From Pseudomonas sp. MN1F (lineage in GTDB: Bacteria; Pseudomonadota; Gammaproteobacteria; Pseudomonadales; Pseudomonadaceae): a DNA stretch of 64,000 nucleotides. Shown here piece after piece: positions 55,193 to 62,483 of the stretch. The DNA lies in contig NZ_VZII01000002.1 in assembly GCF_009391885.1 (NCBI RefSeq), positions 1-64,000 on the forward strand, read 5' to 3'. The position numbers and the translations under genes are program-made. Position 1 is the first letter of the stretch; each line of letters starts with the position of its first letter. The notes beneath the pieces are model-generated. The model had not been told where the DNA came from. It did no database searches and saw only the letters and a list, made by a program, of their open reading frames with translations.

Positions 55193-56080
55193 ATGAAAGT
55201 CCTTTCGCTGATCTCGACCAAGGGCGGGGCCGGCAAGACCACGGTTGCCGCCAACCTCGGCGGCCTGCTTGCCGACGCGGGCTTGAAGGTGCTGCTGCTC
55301 GACCTAGACAGTCAACCGACGTTGTCCAGCTACTACGCTCTGTGCAAGTCACGTGAAGCGGGCAGTTACGAACTGATCTCGCAGCGGCTCACGGTTGCCG
55401 AGCAGATCATTTCCGTCACCACCATCCCGCGGCTTGAACTGATCGTTTCCAACGACCGCGCGGGCCACCTGGGCACCGTACTGCTGCACGCGCCCGATGG
55501 CCGACTGCGCCTGCGCAACCTGCTACCCGCATTTGCCGATCAGTACGATGTGCTGATCGTCGACACCCAGGGCGCGCGCAGCGTGGTGGTGGAAATGGCC
55601 ATCCTCGCCTCCGATTGTGCGCTATGCCCGTTGCCACCGGAAATGCTCGCGGCACGCGAACTGCGCCGCGGCACGCTCGGCCTGTTCGAAGAGCTGGAAC
55701 CCTACCGCTACCTCGGCGTGTACTTGCCCCCGGTGAAACTGCTGCTCAATCAGGTGAACGCCAACCGGCGCGATACCTGCCTGATCATGCAGAGCCTGCG
55801 CAACACCTTTGCCGCCGACCCGCATGTCAGCGTTTGTAAAACGGTGATTCCCGATCGCGTCGCGTACCTCAATGCCGCGTCATTGGGATTGCCGGTGCAT
55901 CGGATCGAGTCGAAAGCCGCCCCTCGATCGCGCAGTCGCTGCGCGGCCGATGTCATGCGGGCACTGGCCAATGAACTGTTCCCGGAGTGGGAGCAGCGAC
56001 TGGCCCAGCCCAGGGGCCGTGCGCGCTCTTATCCCGACAGCATTGCCTCAGAGGAATGCGTCACCGGCCGACCCGCCTAG
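55193..56080 (+). CDS. ParA/Soj partition ATPase of the ICE
   Basis: 295 residues. The deviant Walker A is STKGGAGKTTVAANLGGLLA (about 8-27), with LLLDLDSQPTLSSYY and a Walker B-like VLIVDTQGARS. It separates or stabilises the excised ICE circle together with the ParB protein that follows. In PFGI-1/PAPI-type elements soj lies at one end of the element near the attachment tRNA gene, which fits its place at the left of this module. An open frame upstream overlaps alpA and is not the start. Confidence 0.92.
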   Translation: MKVLSLISTKGGAGKTTVAANLGGLLADAGLKVLLLDLDSQPTLSSYYALCKSREAGSYELISQRLTVAEQIISVTTIPRLELIVSNDRAGHLGTVLLHAPDGRLRLRNLLPAFADQYDVLIVDTQGARSVVVEMAILASDCALCPLPPEMLAARELRRGTLGLFEELEPYRYLGVYLPPVKLLLNQVNANRRDTCLIMQSLRNTFAADPHVSVCKTVIPDRVAYLNAASLGLPVHRIESKAAPRSRSRCAADVMRALANELFPEWEQRLAQPRGRARSYPDSIASEECVTGRPA

Positions 56081-56171
56081 TGCCCTGCCCTTCCCCCCGC
56101 TGCCCCACCCACGCAGACAACTGGGAAGGCCAGGGCGGGGCCGCCTGCACTGACAGATCAGGGGCAAACCC

Positions 56172-57734
56172 ATGAAACCACCAACCTCCGAAGACATTAC
56201 ACGCCAGCTCCAGCACGGGCACTTCCCACAGCGGGCAACACAGGTATCGCCCACCGATCCCGACTGCGACACGCCGATGGTGGTGACCCTCGAGCAACTG
56301 CGGCCCTACGAGCACAATCCACGCTTCATCCGTAATCCGCTGTACGAGGAACTGAAGGCCTCCATCCGCGACCGCGGCCTGGACCAGCCCCCCTCTATCA
56401 CGCGCCGGCCCGGCGAGCCGCAGTTCATCATCCGAAATGGCGGCAATACACGGCTGAGTATCCTCGGCGAACTGTGGCAAGAAACCCGTGACGACCGTTT
56501 TTTCCGCATCCATTGCCTGTTTCGCCCCTGGCAGTCGGAGCTCCATACGCTGCTGGGCCATCTGGCCGAAAGTGACCTGCACGGCCAACTGACTTTCATC
56601 GAGCGGGCCCTGGCCGTGGCCAAGTTCCGCGACATGCTTCTGGTAGACGGTGGTAGCCTGAGTCAACGTGAACTGGCGGCGCAACTATCGGCCGGCGGCT
56701 ACCCAATCTCGCAATCGCACATCAGCCGGATGCTGGACACCCTGGAGCACCTGCTGCCGGCGATCCCGCAAACCTTGTACGCCGGCTTGGGCAGACCTTC
56801 GATCGAGCGGACCCTTAACCTGCGTCGACGTGCCGAATCGGTGTGGAATCGGTACGTTGCGACACGGTTGGATTTCACCGCGTTGTGGTTGGAGGTGCTG
56901 TCTACGTTCGACTGCACAGCCGCCGAGCTGGACACCGCCGAGCTGCAGGACGAACTGCTCGCGCAGATGGCGAAAATCTTGGACCAGTCACCACGTCTGC
57001 TGGCGTTGGAGCTGATCCAGGATAGCGGCCAGCCATCGCGTCAGTCACTGACGCCCGGCATGTCCCTGTCTCCCCCGCTGAGCCTGGGCCAAGACACCGA
57101 TAGCACTTCCGGTAGTGAGCCTGAGGCTCTCACGGGACTCCACTCACCGCAACCGGTCTACCCTCTGCAACGTGCTGACAGACAATCCGAACAAGCAGAC
57201 CTGACGCAGCCTCCCGCCGCCGCCCGTGAACAGGAGCGTAGCCCAACTGCGCCACCGCCCGCTCAGTCTGCCGATTCCGAGCGTCTCTGCTTGCCCGATT
57301 CACTGGATGCCCTCTGGCCGATTCCGCCGGTTCTGCAAGATCTGGTGCAACTGCGCCAAGCCTGCGCGCAGCTGGCCAGCGAACTGGCCGGCTACGCCAA
57401 TGCGCCACACATGGTCTGCGCCACGGAGGAAGGCCTGGGTTTCTCATTGGCGCCCGATACAGCAGCGCCTTCTACACCGCACCGCACCGGTATTCAACTG
57501 CTGTTGGGTGCGCTGCTGCGCGTGCAGGATGACGTTGCTTGGGAGCAACGGCAGCAGCTCCCGGCAGCGCTGTTTGGTCAACTGCTGCTGGGTGTCTACG
57601 ACCTGCCACTGATCGAGCGCCCAGCGCTCGCGATCGGGATTGAGCGGCTCCCCGATCCTCAATTGGCGCAACTGTTTTCACTTATCCGGCTCTCTCGACG
57701 CTTGATCGAACTCACGCTGTCGTCCACCCGCTGA
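56172..57734 (+). CDS. ParB family protein of PFGI-1-type ICE
   Basis: 520 residues. The ParB/Srx domain is at about 35-130 (VVTLEQLRPYEHNPRFIRNP then LYEELKASIRDRGLDQPPSI, and IIRNGGNTRLSIL). A helical DNA-binding region holds LSQRELAAQLSAGGYPISQS. A low-complexity P/Q/S stretch (about 290-375) and a separate C-terminal domain follow. The N-G-G-N-T-R in place of G-x-R-R is typical of the ICE group. Works with ParA. 91 bases separate them. Confidence 0.87.
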   Translation: MKPPTSEDITRQLQHGHFPQRATQVSPTDPDCDTPMVVTLEQLRPYEHNPRFIRNPLYEELKASIRDRGLDQPPSITRRPGEPQFIIRNGGNTRLSILGELWQETRDDRFFRIHCLFRPWQSELHTLLGHLAESDLHGQLTFIERALAVAKFRDMLLVDGGSLSQRELAAQLSAGGYPISQSHISRMLDTLEHLLPAIPQTLYAGLGRPSIERTLNLRRRAESVWNRYVATRLDFTALWLEVLSTFDCTAAELDTAELQDELLAQMAKILDQSPRLLALELIQDSGQPSRQSLTPGMSLSPPLSLGQDTDSTSGSEPEALTGLHSPQPVYPLQRADRQSEQADLTQPPAAAREQERSPTAPPPAQSADSERLCLPDSLDALWPIPPVLQDLVQLRQACAQLASELAGYANAPHMVCATEEGLGFSLAPDTAAPSTPHRTGIQLLLGALLRVQDDVAWEQRQQLPAALFGQLLLGVYDLPLIERPALAIGIERLPDPQLAQLFSLIRLSRRLIELTLSSTR

Positions 57735-57750
57735 CACTCGGAGGTGCCGC

Positions 57751-58302
57751 ATGAGCACGTCGTTCAATCTGCTGAACCACGCCATGTTGAACCAGGTCCT
57801 GCATGAGCTGCGCCATGGTCGGCTGCAACGCTGCAAGGCCTTGGGCCTCGGCGACGAGGACATCGAGGTGCTGCAGTCGCTGCCGCCCACGACCTTGTCC
57901 CACCTGGCGCACTCCACGATCGCCTGGGTCGAAATCAAGGTCGACACCACGGTGCTGCGGCGCCTGATCGCCCAGGCCGAACGCGACGAGCTGAACGAGC
58001 GGCTGATCAACCGTGCCCTCAAGCTCGGGGCAAGTTCAAACATCATGTACCGCTGCTTCGGCCTCGACCATTCCGAGACGGCGTTGCGCCGACGCATCCT
58101 GAAGATCGAGACCCATCGCGGCCGCCCCGTCCAGCTCAGCGAGACTCAGGAGCATGCGGTGTGGAACCGCTGGCGCCAGTTGCGGGCTGAAGATCCGGAC
58201 AGTGAACCGCTGGATGCAATGATGATGCTGGCCGAGGAACAGCAGATCAGCCTGACCCTGATCTGGCAGCAGATCGAGCTTTACGGAGGTATCCCATGCT
58301 GA
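57751..58302 (+). CDS. DUF2857 family ICE protein
   Basis: 183 residues. LNHAMLNQVLHELRHGRLQR then CKALGLGDEDIEVLQSLPPT is the DUF2857 opening. Later LIAQAERDELNERLINRALK and LGASSNIMYRCFGLD appear, with a C-terminal region resembling a regulator (FlhC-like helix pattern). Always found between parB and the STY4528-like gene in PFGI-1-type ICEs. A GGAGG box precedes the ATG and its end overlaps the next gene by seven bases. Role unknown, probably regulatory. Confidence 0.85.
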   Translation: MSTSFNLLNHAMLNQVLHELRHGRLQRCKALGLGDEDIEVLQSLPPTTLSHLAHSTIAWVEIKVDTTVLRRLIAQAERDELNERLINRALKLGASSNIMYRCFGLDHSETALRRRILKIETHRGRPVQLSETQEHAVWNRWRQLRAEDPDSEPLDAMMMLAEEQQISLTLIWQQIELYGGIPC

Positions 58303-59489
58303 ATTTCTACACCGTGGACTGGGCCGATGTGGTGCGCCAGAGCATGGTCACGCTCAAGCGCTGTCTGGAGCAGGCCGAACAAGCCAAGGCCGCCCGTGCG
58401 CTGGCTGAGGGGCCGGGCTTTGTGTACCACGGCAGCCACGAACCGTTACCGGCGGGATTGCTACAGGATCGCCGGCTCACGCCCGTGGAGCGCAATCTCT
58501 GGTTGGTGCTGCGCTGGTTGATCACCGAGCGGCAAATGCGTACCCCACGTTATCAGGACCTGCAGCCGTACCTGGCGACCAGTCCGTGTGGCGCACAAGC
58601 TTCGCGCGAGACCATCGCCCGCGCGCTGAACGTGTTGCGTGCCACCCGCTGGCTCAGCCTGAGCGAGCGTTATCGGGATGCTCAGGGTTGCCTGCGCGGC
58701 TGTGTCTACGTGCTGCACGACGCACCGCTGTCACCCGCACAAGCCGTCGACCAAGATGCCGGTTACCTGACCCTGATCAGCCAAAACCTGTCCCATGCCA
58801 CCAAAGGGGTACGCGATCTCGCTCAGCATCTCCTCCAGGAGCTGCAGGCGGATCCGGAGGTAGCTGACGAAGCCTTGGCCATGATGACTTCGCCCACCGC
58901 AACAGGCGCTCAACAGGTCTTGCCGCTGCAGGCCGACAGCCATGCCGAGCATTCCGAACGAGGCGAGGCGCACAGCGTTCGGTTTGCCACACCGTCCTCG
59001 ACCGATTCCGAATCCAGCATGAACGTCCCGGCTTCGGCTGCCGTTCGGAATCCCGCGCACGACCGTACCGTACAAAAACAAAGCAAAAAAAGTACAGTAC
59101 CGCCCGCCTCGGCCAGTGGCAGCGCCGCTTGGCCAGAGGGATTGCAGTTAAGCCCGACTGAACAGCGCCGGGCAGTCCAGGCGCTGCGCCAGCTCGCGCC
59201 CGAACAGCGACAAGCGGTGATCAATGAAGCAGCCGTTCGCTGTAGCCGCGGCGACATCCGCAAGCCGATTGCGTATCTGTTGGGGTTGATCAAGCGGGCG
59301 TGCCAGGGCGACTTCACCCTGTGGGCCGCCCGTAGCGATGCGCCGCCGGCACCGCGCAAGCGGATTCGCCCGCCAGAGCCAGCTGATGAGCGATCGCGGG
59401 AATCCGGAAGCCGCGTGGCCTCACCGCTGGCCAAGGCGTACCTGGAGCAGCTCAAGCTTCGCTGCGGTGTCGTGAGCGGGGCAACGTAA
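58296..59489 (+). CDS. STY4528-type ICE replication-associated protein
   Basis: 397 residues. The winged-helix part is LTPVERNLWLVLRWLITERQ, then TPRYQDLQPYLATSPCGAQA and SRETIARALNVLRATRWLSL (about 60-120), the opening of STY4528/pathogenicity-island replication proteins. A polar linker follows, then a C-terminal helical domain (LSPTEQRRAVQALRQLAPEQ, then DIRKPIAYLLGLIKRA). Thought to act in ICE DNA replication; three iteron-like repeats follow directly, which fits. Confidence 0.85.
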   Translation: MLNFYTVDWADVVRQSMVTLKRCLEQAEQAKAARALAEGPGFVYHGSHEPLPAGLLQDRRLTPVERNLWLVLRWLITERQMRTPRYQDLQPYLATSPCGAQASRETIARALNVLRATRWLSLSERYRDAQGCLRGCVYVLHDAPLSPAQAVDQDAGYLTLISQNLSHATKGVRDLAQHLLQELQADPEVADEALAMMTSPTATGAQQVLPLQADSHAEHSERGEAHSVRFATPSSTDSESSMNVPASAAVRNPAHDRTVQKQSKKSTVPPASASGSAAWPEGLQLSPTEQRRAVQALRQLAPEQRQAVINEAAVRCSRGDIRKPIAYLLGLIKRACQGDFTLWAARSDAPPAPRKRIRPPEPADERSRESGSRVASPLAKAYLEQLKLRCGVVSGAT

Positions 59490-59534
59490 CAGCGCGCTGA
59501 GTGTTCCAGATCTCCAACGTCCAGCGGACTTCAA

Positions 59535-59809
59535 TGGATTTGATCACAGTGGCATCACTTGAAGAGTGCGATCAGCAGGATCAGGTGACAGGTCGTAGCA
59601 GTGGCCGAGGCAGAACGTATCGTTTGGCAGCGTTGGAACTCAGTGGATTTGATCGCAGTGGCATCACTCCAGTGACGTCTTCTAGCCAAACTCAATCGCT
59701 CGAGGAGTGTGATCTGCGTGATGGCTGTGAGGTCGCAGCTTTGACCAATCCCGGGATGAAGCAGTTAGCTGCATTGGCACTCAGTGGATTTGATTACAGT
59801 GGCATCAAT
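59535..59809 (+). repeat. Three iteron-like direct repeats
   Basis: TGGATTTGAT-NN-CAGTGGCATCA occurs at 59535-59557, 59644-59666 and 59785-59807 with only the two central bases changed (CA, CG, TA). Copies 2 and 3 share about 20 further bases upstream (TTrGC.GCrTTGG.ACTCAG). GAAGAGTGCGATC/GAGGAGTGTGATC also recurs between them. Copy 1 is out of frame with the other two in the only open frame across the region, so the repeat is conserved as DNA. Position between replication-type genes suggests an origin or a regulator array. The rest of the 430-base gap (59490-59922) holds no clear gene. Confidence 0.7.
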
Positions 59810-59922
59810 GCCAGGACCATTGAAAGTAGGGGCAATGTGAGCCCATCGCGTTCACATTGATCACTGCCAGGTTGCCCGAGAGCGCAGATCGTCGGCGTCA
59901 TTCCGACGGCGAGGATCTGGCG

Positions 59923-60678
59923 ATGGTCGACCACTACCAGCTCAACCTGGGCTCACTGCGCAGCAGCATCACACTCACCCTGCACACGCATCACGCAGCA
60001 AGACTGTGGCAAGGCCGTGCCGCACGCGAAGGCGTGTTCGGCATCATGGGCATGGCGGGCTACATCAGCGTCACCAACCTGCTCAAGCAGGCGAGCAGTC
60101 AGGACGACCCCTTCGCCGACTGGTTCATGCTGCAACTCGAAGACAAGGTGCTGCAGGCCAAGGCCGAGCTGCTGGCGTTGACCGAACAAGTCAAACTGGT
60201 CGAGCGCGACCTGCCCACCCAGGTCAGCATCGGCGACAACCTGAACATCCACCCTGTCACCCTGCCCCTGTTCATCGGCAGCCAGTTGGGGTTTCTCGCC
60301 GTCTACCTGCTGACCGACTACGACACCCTGGTACGCCGCGTCCTGCTCGCCCACCACACCGCGCTGATCGGCCGGGTCGACATGGAGTACTGGATCGATG
60401 GTGGCGCCCATCTACTGCGCAGTCTGTTCAGCATGGCGCAGCAGTACCGACTGGCCGGGATCAGCCGCGACGACATGGCCGCCAACAACGCCCGCGCCCG
60501 CGAAGCCATCGACAAGTTCGGCACCCCGCCCCAGGACATTCTCGAAGGCACGCGGCGCTCGCAATTCGCCCCGCCCATCGTCCGCCCAACAAAAGCACCT
60601 TTGACCGTCGAGGCCGATCCACTTGAGACCGACGTGGAGTCCTCGCCCGGCGCCCCCGCCGAAGGCGGTGATGCATGA
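59923..60678 (+). CDS. TIGR03761 family ICE protein (PFL_4669 type)
   Basis: 251 residues. SLRSSITLTLHTHHAARLWQ then GRAAREGVFGIMGM is the TIGR03761 signature opening, followed by DPFADWFMLQLEDKV and a helical body. ATG chosen with GAGG nine bases before; the frame is open 22 codons further to a TTG. Overlaps the next gene by ATGA. Function unknown; universal in PFGI-1-type ICEs next to DUF3158 and SSB, so probably DNA processing. Confidence 0.85.
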   Translation: MVDHYQLNLGSLRSSITLTLHTHHAARLWQGRAAREGVFGIMGMAGYISVTNLLKQASSQDDPFADWFMLQLEDKVLQAKAELLALTEQVKLVERDLPTQVSIGDNLNIHPVTLPLFIGSQLGFLAVYLLTDYDTLVRRVLLAHHTALIGRVDMEYWIDGGAHLLRSLFSMAQQYRLAGISRDDMAANNARAREAIDKFGTPPQDILEGTRRSQFAPPIVRPTKAPLTVEADPLETDVESSPGAPAEGGDA

Positions 60679-61178
60679 CCCTGGCCGAAGCGATCGCCCA
60701 TTGCTTGTCATCAGAGGCCTATCGCGAGCTTGAACAAAGTGCCTCTCTAAAAGGCCTTTTAAAGCCTTTTAAGGGTAAGGGGGAGCTGTTCCAGTTCGCC
60801 GAGACAATCAAGCAGCTGCGCGGCGAACTCGAGACGCTAATGGCCGCGATGCTGGCGATCATGGCGCAGCCACCCTTCTCGCTGCTCGAGTTGCGACTGA
60901 GCGTCCAGCACAGCTCCCAGGGCGCCTGCTTCCTCCGCTGGCGCAGCCCGGACTTCAAGCGCATGGGCGTGGAGGTCTGGGAGCAGGTGATGGAGCATCC
61001 GTTACTGCAGCCGGAGTTGCGCCAGGCGCTGTACCAGCTGGAGGCCAACCGGATCGTCCTCAACCTGCAGATGAGCAGCCTGAACTCACTCTATCGCCAG
61101 GTCCTCATGGGCGCCCTCAAGCTCGCGTATGCCGATGACGTCCTTTTCGATACCACCACCGAGGAGAAACACCCATGA
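60675..61178 (+). CDS. DUF3158 family ICE protein
   Basis: 167 residues. YRELEQSASLKGLLKPFKGK then GELFQFAETIKQLRGELETL is the family opening, and LRLSVQHSSQGACFLRWRSP a conserved middle. Shares ATGA overlaps with the genes on both sides, so it is made together with TIGR03761 and SSB. Function unknown. The A/T-rich run AAAAGGCCTTTTAAAGCCTTTT at its start (60748-60769) is locally self-complementary. Confidence 0.83.
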   Translation: MTLAEAIAHCLSSEAYRELEQSASLKGLLKPFKGKGELFQFAETIKQLRGELETLMAAMLAIMAQPPFSLLELRLSVQHSSQGACFLRWRSPDFKRMGVEVWEQVMEHPLLQPELRQALYQLEANRIVLNLQMSSLNSLYRQVLMGALKLAYADDVLFDTTTEEKHP

Positions 61179-61603
61179 GCACGTTCTTTGTTGGCGAAGG
61201 CAATATAGGCAGTCCCCCTGAGTTTCAGGAGTTCAACAACAACCCGGACGAGCCAAAGCGGCTGCTGCGGTTGAATGTGTATTTCGACAACCCAGTACCG
61301 CGCGAGGGCGGCTATGAAGATCGCGGCGGCTATTGGGCACCGGTCGAGCTCTGGCACCGCGATGCCGAGCACTGGAGCACCTTGTACCAGAAAGGCATGC
61401 GCGTCTTGGTCATGGGCCGAACGGTCAAGGATGAGTGGGAAGACAGCGAGGACAATGCCCGGGTGACATTCAAGGTCGAGGCACGGCACATCGGCATCCT
61501 GCCCCATCGCCTGGCCGGCGTATCCATGCGCGAGAAGGCCAGTGACAATGGGGGCAGCAGCCGCAAGCCGGCCGGCAAGAAAAACACCCGCAAGTCGACC
61601 TGA
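61175..61603 (+). CDS. ssb: ICE single-stranded DNA-binding protein
   Basis: 142 residues, OB-fold SSB: MSTFFVGEGNIGSPPEFQEF, then LLRLNVYFDNPVPREGGYED, WAPVELWHRDAEHW and RVLVMGRTVKDEWE. The tail is short and basic (SSRKPAGKKNTRKST), unlike the acidic DDDIPF tip of housekeeping SSB, as in other ICE versions. Coats single strands during ICE transfer or replication. Overlaps DUF3158 by four bases. Confidence 0.9.
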   Translation: MSTFFVGEGNIGSPPEFQEFNNNPDEPKRLLRLNVYFDNPVPREGGYEDRGGYWAPVELWHRDAEHWSTLYQKGMRVLVMGRTVKDEWEDSEDNARVTFKVEARHIGILPHRLAGVSMREKASDNGGSSRKPAGKKNTRKST

Positions 61604-61647
61604 GCGGGTGGACGTCAGTGGAACCGTGCCCGTCAGCGCGATACCGC

Positions 61648-61890
61648 TCAGTCGCGGGGCCCCACGCCGCGGGCAACGCCACGCAGGTCGTCCCCCTCGA
61701 TCAACCCTTTGACTTCCGCCAGGTACTGGTCCAGGGCAAGGAACGCCCGCCAGTGCGCGGGCGCTTCCTTGACCCACGCGATCAACCTGGCCCTCGCCGC
61801 TTGGTTGTCAGGTTCCTGATGGGTAGCCATGAACAACTCGCAGGCCTTGATCGCTAACGCATCCGCTTCATGCTGCTCACGTTCGTCCAA
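61648..61890 (-). CDS. Small protein with FecR N-terminal-like (DUF4880) text
   Basis: 80 residues from a TTG start, antisense to the ICE operon: ALAIKACELFMATHQEPDNQ then AARARLIAWVKEAPAHWRAF. The pattern A-x-x-L-x-x-W-x-x-x-x-x-x-H-x-x-A is that of the DUF4880 domain heading FecR anti-sigma regulators, but the membrane span and sensor part are missing. It may be a cargo scrap or a stand-alone domain. Confidence 0.45.
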   Translation of the reverse strand: MDEREQHEADALAIKACELFMATHQEPDNQAARARLIAWVKEAPAHWRAFLALDQYLAEVKGLIEGDDLRGVARGVGPRD

Positions 61891-61950
61891 TCCGCAATCT
61901 CCGTGTGACGGTCAGGTCACCGTAGTCTCATTGGGTGATACGCCCCACTA

Positions 61951-61970
61951 GGTTGACAGTCAACCTGTCA
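61951..61970. promoter_or_regulatory. Overlapping palindromes before the XRE regulator
   Basis: GGTTGAC-A-GTCAACC (61951-61965) is a perfect 15-base odd palindrome. TGACAG-TCAAC-CTGTCA (61954-61970) overlaps it. It lies 60-80 bases before the XRE start and is a candidate self-operator. Confidence 0.55.
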
Positions 61971-62030
61971 GGTCGTTCATATCCTTGGGTGGCTGGTCAA
62001 CCATACGGGTTGAATTGGAGAGCCACCCCG

Positions 62031-62372
62031 TTGCCAGTCAAAGAGCCTAGCCCACAACACATCGGCCGCCAGTTGGCCAAGTACCGCCGTGCCCAGGGCT
62101 TTACCCAGGCGCAAGTTGGTGAACGCCTGGAGATCGGCACCGAAGCGGTGTCGCGCATGGAGCGTGGCAAGGTCGAACTGACCGTGCCCAAGCTGCTACA
62201 GTTGGCGGATATGTATGGCTGTCCGGCCGATGAGCTGCTGCTGGCCATCAGTCCTCGGCCACAGGACCAGGGGCAAAAGATTGCCGCTCTGATCAAGGAC
62301 CTTGGCGAGACGGACAAGCAGTTTGCCCTGGACCTTCTGCAGACCGTGACCGCACACCTCGCGCAACGGTAG
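62031..62372 (+). CDS. XRE-family HTH regulator of the ICE
   Basis: 113 residues from a TTG start with GGAG about ten bases before. The frame is open upstream to a GTG at 61935, but that would run through the palindromes. HTH: IGRQLAKYRRAQGFTQAQVG then ERLEIGTEAVSRMERGKVEL. A C-terminal helical tail follows (DQGQKIAALIKDLGETDKQF). Likely represses ICE genes and itself, through the site at 61951-61970. Confidence 0.82.
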   Translation: MPVKEPSPQHIGRQLAKYRRAQGFTQAQVGERLEIGTEAVSRMERGKVELTVPKLLQLADMYGCPADELLLAISPRPQDQGQKIAALIKDLGETDKQFALDLLQTVTAHLAQR

Positions 62373-62483
62373 GTCGCTCGCCGCTGGCGGCTACACCGAT
62401 ATGATCTCGACCAGTTCAGCTTTTCCCTAGCACTCCCCTGTCACGCGACCACCCTGTCGGTACCTGACCGAGAGGGCCACGCC

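Noticed and set aside
59501..59860. 119-codon frame across the three repeats with a recurring LSGFDxSGI text
   Set aside because: Copy 1 of the repeat is in another frame, the ribosome site is poor, and the similarity is at DNA level; taken as repeats, not a protein.
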